Assembly (NCBI RefSeq): GCF_034008315.1
Contig: NZ_CP125377.1
Span: 2,678,001 to 2,742,000 of the forward strand
Length of the DNA stretch: 64,000 nt
Direction of reading: 5' to 3'
Source: Pseudomonas sp. P8_241
GTDB lineage: Bacteria; Pseudomonadota; Gammaproteobacteria; Pseudomonadales; Pseudomonadaceae
Shown here: positions 61,370-64,000 of the stretch, one piece after another
How the letters are laid out: every line of letters begins with the position of its first letter
Numbering within the stretch: the stretch's first letter is position 1
The notes under the pieces: generated by a model
Database searches by the model: none
Told to the model about the DNA's origin: nothing
What the model saw: the letters and a program-made list of their open reading frames with translations, nothing else
Made by a program: the position numbers and the translations under genes

Positions 61370-63931
61370 ATGAATTCCAATGTTGCCACTTTGAACAAAC
61401 TGCAAACGCTGGTCGTGATCGGCAATGGCATGGTCGGACATCATTGCGTCGAGCAACTGATCGAGCGCGGTGCCCTCGACCATTACCGGTTACACGTATT
61501 CAGCGAAGAGCCGATGCGCGCCTATGACCGTGTGCACCTTTCCGAGTACTTCACCGGTCGCGATGCCGAGTCATTGGCGCTGGGTGAGGCGGCGCTGTAC
61601 CAGACGTCTGGCATCACGCTGCACCTGGGTGTGCCGGTGCTGGAGATCGACCGTGAACGCCGCGAAGTCATCACCGCCCAAGGCAGTGTCGCTTACGACA
61701 AACTGGTGCTGGCCACCGGGTCCTATCCGTTTGTGCCACCGATTGAAGGCGCCAAGGGTGACTCGCGGCTGGTGTATCGCACCCTCGAAGACCTCGACGC
61801 GATTCGTGCGGCGGCTACCAATGCCCGGCGCGGTGTGGTGGTCGGCGGCGGGTTGCTCGGCCTGGAAGCGGCCAACGCCCTGAAAAGCCTCGGGCTGGAA
61901 GCGCATGTGGTGGAATTTGCCCCGCGCCTGATGCCGGTACAACTGGACGAATACGGCGGTCGTGCGCTCAAGGCGCAAATCGAGCGACTCGGCGTCGGCG
62001 TGCATCTGGCACGCGGCACGCAGTCGATCAGCGCGGGTGAGCAGTATCGCTACCGGATGAATTTCGGCAATGACGAATTTCTTGAAGCCGACCTGATCGT
62101 GTTCTCTGCCGGGATCCGTGCGCAGGATGCGCTGGGCCGTCAATGTGCACTGGAAATCGGCCCGCGTGGCGGTGTGGTCATCGACGATAACTGCGTGAGC
62201 AGCGACCCCGACATCTACGCCATCGGCGAATGCGCTTCGTGGAATGGCAGCCTGTTCGGTCTGGTCGCGCCGGGATACCAGATGGCCCGCAGCGTTGCGA
62301 CGCGCCTGTGCCAGCAGGACGCCGAGCCGTTCACTGGCGCCGACATGTCGACCAAGCTGAAACTGCTCGGTGTCGATGTCGGTTCCATCGGCGACGCCCA
62401 TGGCAATACACCAGGTGCCCGCAGCTATCAGTTCATCGATGAAGCCACGGCGAGCTACCGGCGCCTGGTGGTCGACGAATCGGGCAAACGCGTGCTCGGT
62501 GCTGTGCTGGTCGGCGACAACAGTTACTACGATACCTTGCTGCAATACATGCAGAACGCCATTGCCTTGCCGGCAGAACCGGCCAGCCTGATTTTGCCGT
62601 CGTCGACCGGCGCACCGACCCTGGGCCCCGGCGCACTGCCGGAATCGGCCACGGTGTGCTCGTGCCACAACGTCACCAAGGGCGCGATTTGCTCGGCCAT
62701 CGACGGCGGTTGCAGCGACCTTGGCTTGCTCAAATCGCAAACCAAGGCCTGTACCGGTTGCGGCGGTTGCGCCGGATTGCTCAAGCAAGTGTTCGAGCAC
62801 GAGTTGATTGCCCGTGGTGTCAGCGTCGATAAAAGCCTGTGCGAGCACTTTGCCTACACCCGTCAGGAACTCTATGCACTGGTGCGCGTGGAAGGGGTCA
62901 TCACCTTCGAAGAACTGCTGGCCAAACACGGTCGCGGCCATACCGGTTGCGATGTGTGCAAACCGGCGGTGGGCTCGATTCTCGCCTCGTGCTGGAACCA
63001 GCCGATCATGGACGCCTCGCTGGTGCCGTTACAGGACACCAACGATACGTTCATGGCCAACATGCAGAAAAATGGCACCTACTCGGTAGTACCGCGGATT
63101 CCGGGAGGCGAGATCACCGCTGACAAACTGATCGCCATCGGTGTGGTGGCGAAAAAGTACGACCTCTACACCAAGATCACCGGGGGCCAGCGCATCGATC
63201 TCTTTGGTGCCCAATTGCATCAGTTGCCGGAGATCTGGGGCGAGTTGATTGAGGCCGGTTTTGAAACCGGCCACGCCTACGGCAAATCGACCCGCACCGT
63301 TAAGTCTTGCGTGGGCAGCACCTGGTGCCGTTACGGCGTGCAGGACAGTGTGCAAATGGCCCTGACCATCGAGGACCGCTACAAGGGGTTGCGCTCGCCG
63401 CACAAGCTCAAGTTCGCCGTGTCCGGTTGCACCCGCGAGTGCGCCGAGGCGCAAAGCAAGGACGTGGGTGTGATCGCCACCGAGAAAGGCTGGAACCTCT
63501 ACATCGCCGGCAACGGCGGCATGCGTCCGCGTCACGCCGAACTGTTCGCCACCGACCTGGATGATCAAACCCTGATCCGCTACATCGACCGCTTCCTGAT
63601 GTTCTACATCCGCACCGCCGACAAATTGCAGCGCACTTCGGTCTGGCGCGAAAGCCTGGAAGGGGGCCTGGACTACCTCAAGGACGTGATCATCGACGAC
63701 AGCCTGGGGCTCGGTGCCGAACTCGAATCGCAGATGCAACTGGTGGTCGATCGCTATGAATGCGAGTGGGCCAATGCCCTCAAAGACCCGGAAAAACTCA
63801 AGCGCTTCCGTACCTTCGTCAATGACAAGCGCCCGGACCCGGACATCCATTTCGTCCAGGAGCGCGGTCAGCGTCGTCCGATCATGGCCGCCGAACTCAA
63901 CCTTATCCCTGTCACCGAGGAGATTGCCTGA
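61370..63931 (+). CDS. nirB: Assimilatory nitrite reductase large subunit (NADH)
   Basis: An 853-residue siroheme enzyme. The N-terminal FAD/NAD(P)H disulfide-oxidoreductase domain (VVIGNGMVGHHCVEQL, VVVGGGLLGLEAAN) is followed by a BFD-type [2Fe-2S] region (CSCHNVTKGAIC, CTGCGGC) and the sulfite/nitrite reductase domain with siroheme/[4Fe-4S] cysteines in STWCRYG and SGCTRECAEAQSKD. It reduces nitrite to ammonium with NirD in the cytoplasm. The start ATG 61370 gives the normal length. Its TGA overlaps the nirD ATG by one base. Confidence 0.95.
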   Translation: MNSNVATLNKLQTLVVIGNGMVGHHCVEQLIERGALDHYRLHVFSEEPMRAYDRVHLSEYFTGRDAESLALGEAALYQTSGITLHLGVPVLEIDRERREVITAQGSVAYDKLVLATGSYPFVPPIEGAKGDSRLVYRTLEDLDAIRAAATNARRGVVVGGGLLGLEAANALKSLGLEAHVVEFAPRLMPVQLDEYGGRALKAQIERLGVGVHLARGTQSISAGEQYRYRMNFGNDEFLEADLIVFSAGIRAQDALGRQCALEIGPRGGVVIDDNCVSSDPDIYAIGECASWNGSLFGLVAPGYQMARSVATRLCQQDAEPFTGADMSTKLKLLGVDVGSIGDAHGNTPGARSYQFIDEATASYRRLVVDESGKRVLGAVLVGDNSYYDTLLQYMQNAIALPAEPASLILPSSTGAPTLGPGALPESATVCSCHNVTKGAICSAIDGGCSDLGLLKSQTKACTGCGGCAGLLKQVFEHELIARGVSVDKSLCEHFAYTRQELYALVRVEGVITFEELLAKHGRGHTGCDVCKPAVGSILASCWNQPIMDASLVPLQDTNDTFMANMQKNGTYSVVPRIPGGEITADKLIAIGVVAKKYDLYTKITGGQRIDLFGAQLHQLPEIWGELIEAGFETGHAYGKSTRTVKSCVGSTWCRYGVQDSVQMALTIEDRYKGLRSPHKLKFAVSGCTRECAEAQSKDVGVIATEKGWNLYIAGNGGMRPRHAELFATDLDDQTLIRYIDRFLMFYIRTADKLQRTSVWRESLEGGLDYLKDVIIDDSLGLGAELESQMQLVVDRYECEWANALKDPEKLKRFRTFVNDKRPDPDIHFVQERGQRRPIMAAELNLIPVTEEIA

Positions 63932-64000
63932 TGAGCCTTTTCAATACGCAACGCGCCGGGTCCAATCGTTCTTTGGCCTGGCAATCGGTATGCAACGAGC
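63931..64000 (+). CDS. nirD: Nitrite reductase small subunit, N-terminal fragment
   Basis: The first 23 codons are present (MSLFNTQRAGSNRSLAWQSV); the rest is beyond the window. Position, the one-base overlap with nirB and the SLAWQSVCNE-type start (compare WEPVC in other pseudomonad NirD) support NirD, the Rieske-like small subunit. Confidence 0.8.
   Translation, partial: MSLFNTQRAGSNRSLAWQSVCNE

Overview
The window looks like a chromosomal segment of a fluorescent-group Pseudomonas, probably soil or plant associated. The evidence is the GC-rich coding, Pseudomonas-type REP sequences (arms of the form TGTAGGAGC...GCTCCTACA), Pseudomonas-like gene families, and dense aromatic and amine catabolism. 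I see no rRNA, tRNA, CRISPR array, transposase or prophage gene. The assignment rests on reading the sequence, not on a database search.

Layout. 1-5.2 kb: end of an MHS-family transporter gene, a LysR regulator, a DHA2 efflux pump, and the protocatechuate dioxygenase genes pcaHG behind a PcaQ-type regulator. 5.4-11.7 kb: a tightly overlapping run of a thermostable-hemolysin-family protein, an acyl-adenylate ligase, a TenA/PqqC-fold putative metal oxidase, an SDR, a periplasmic TPR protein and a QseBC-like two-component system; it looks like an uncharacterised small-molecule or lipid pathway. 11.8-15.3 kb: a lipoprotein, an AraC regulator, a threonine-dehydratase-like enzyme, a cupin and a hemerythrin.

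15.5-30.7 kb is one catabolic island. It holds an aromatic amine dehydrogenase operon (aauB, mauE, mauD, aauA, then a cytochrome c) and an indole-3-acetate degradation set in the order iacA-B-I-H-C-D-E-F, with iacG apart. A PAS histidine kinase gene lies between the two operons and a FixJ-type regulator gene lies beside iacG; a FeaR-like AraC regulator is also present. Together they could take tryptamine-like amines to the aldehyde (AADH), then the acid, then catechol (Iac). An 18-of-20 shared DNA motif in the kinase/iacA and regulator/iacG intergenic regions suggests a common operator.

30.7-37.2 kb: a predicted amino-alcohol kinase / phospho-lyase / permease module (ethanolamine or hydroxylysine type) and reverse-transsulfuration genes. 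37.4-56.4 kb: a long accessory metabolic region with an FMO-like flavoprotein, RidA, a DUF1028 protein, an M20 deacylase, two polyamine-type binding proteins but only one permease/ATPase set, a PuuB-like amine oxidase, three small cupins, two paralogous GT1-fold glycosyltransferases that lack the usual N-terminal catalytic His, an AmgK-like sugar kinase and an aldehyde dehydrogenase. This is the best candidate for an undescribed system. A diguanylate cyclase gene sits inside it.

56.5-64 kb: assimilatory nitrate and nitrite reduction. A fused nitrate reductase-flavoreductase gene (nasA) and nirBD are divergent. Each side of the 603-bp intergenic region carries a sigma-54-type promoter match followed by a leader with an intrinsic terminator, which fits NtrC activation plus NasT-type antitermination.
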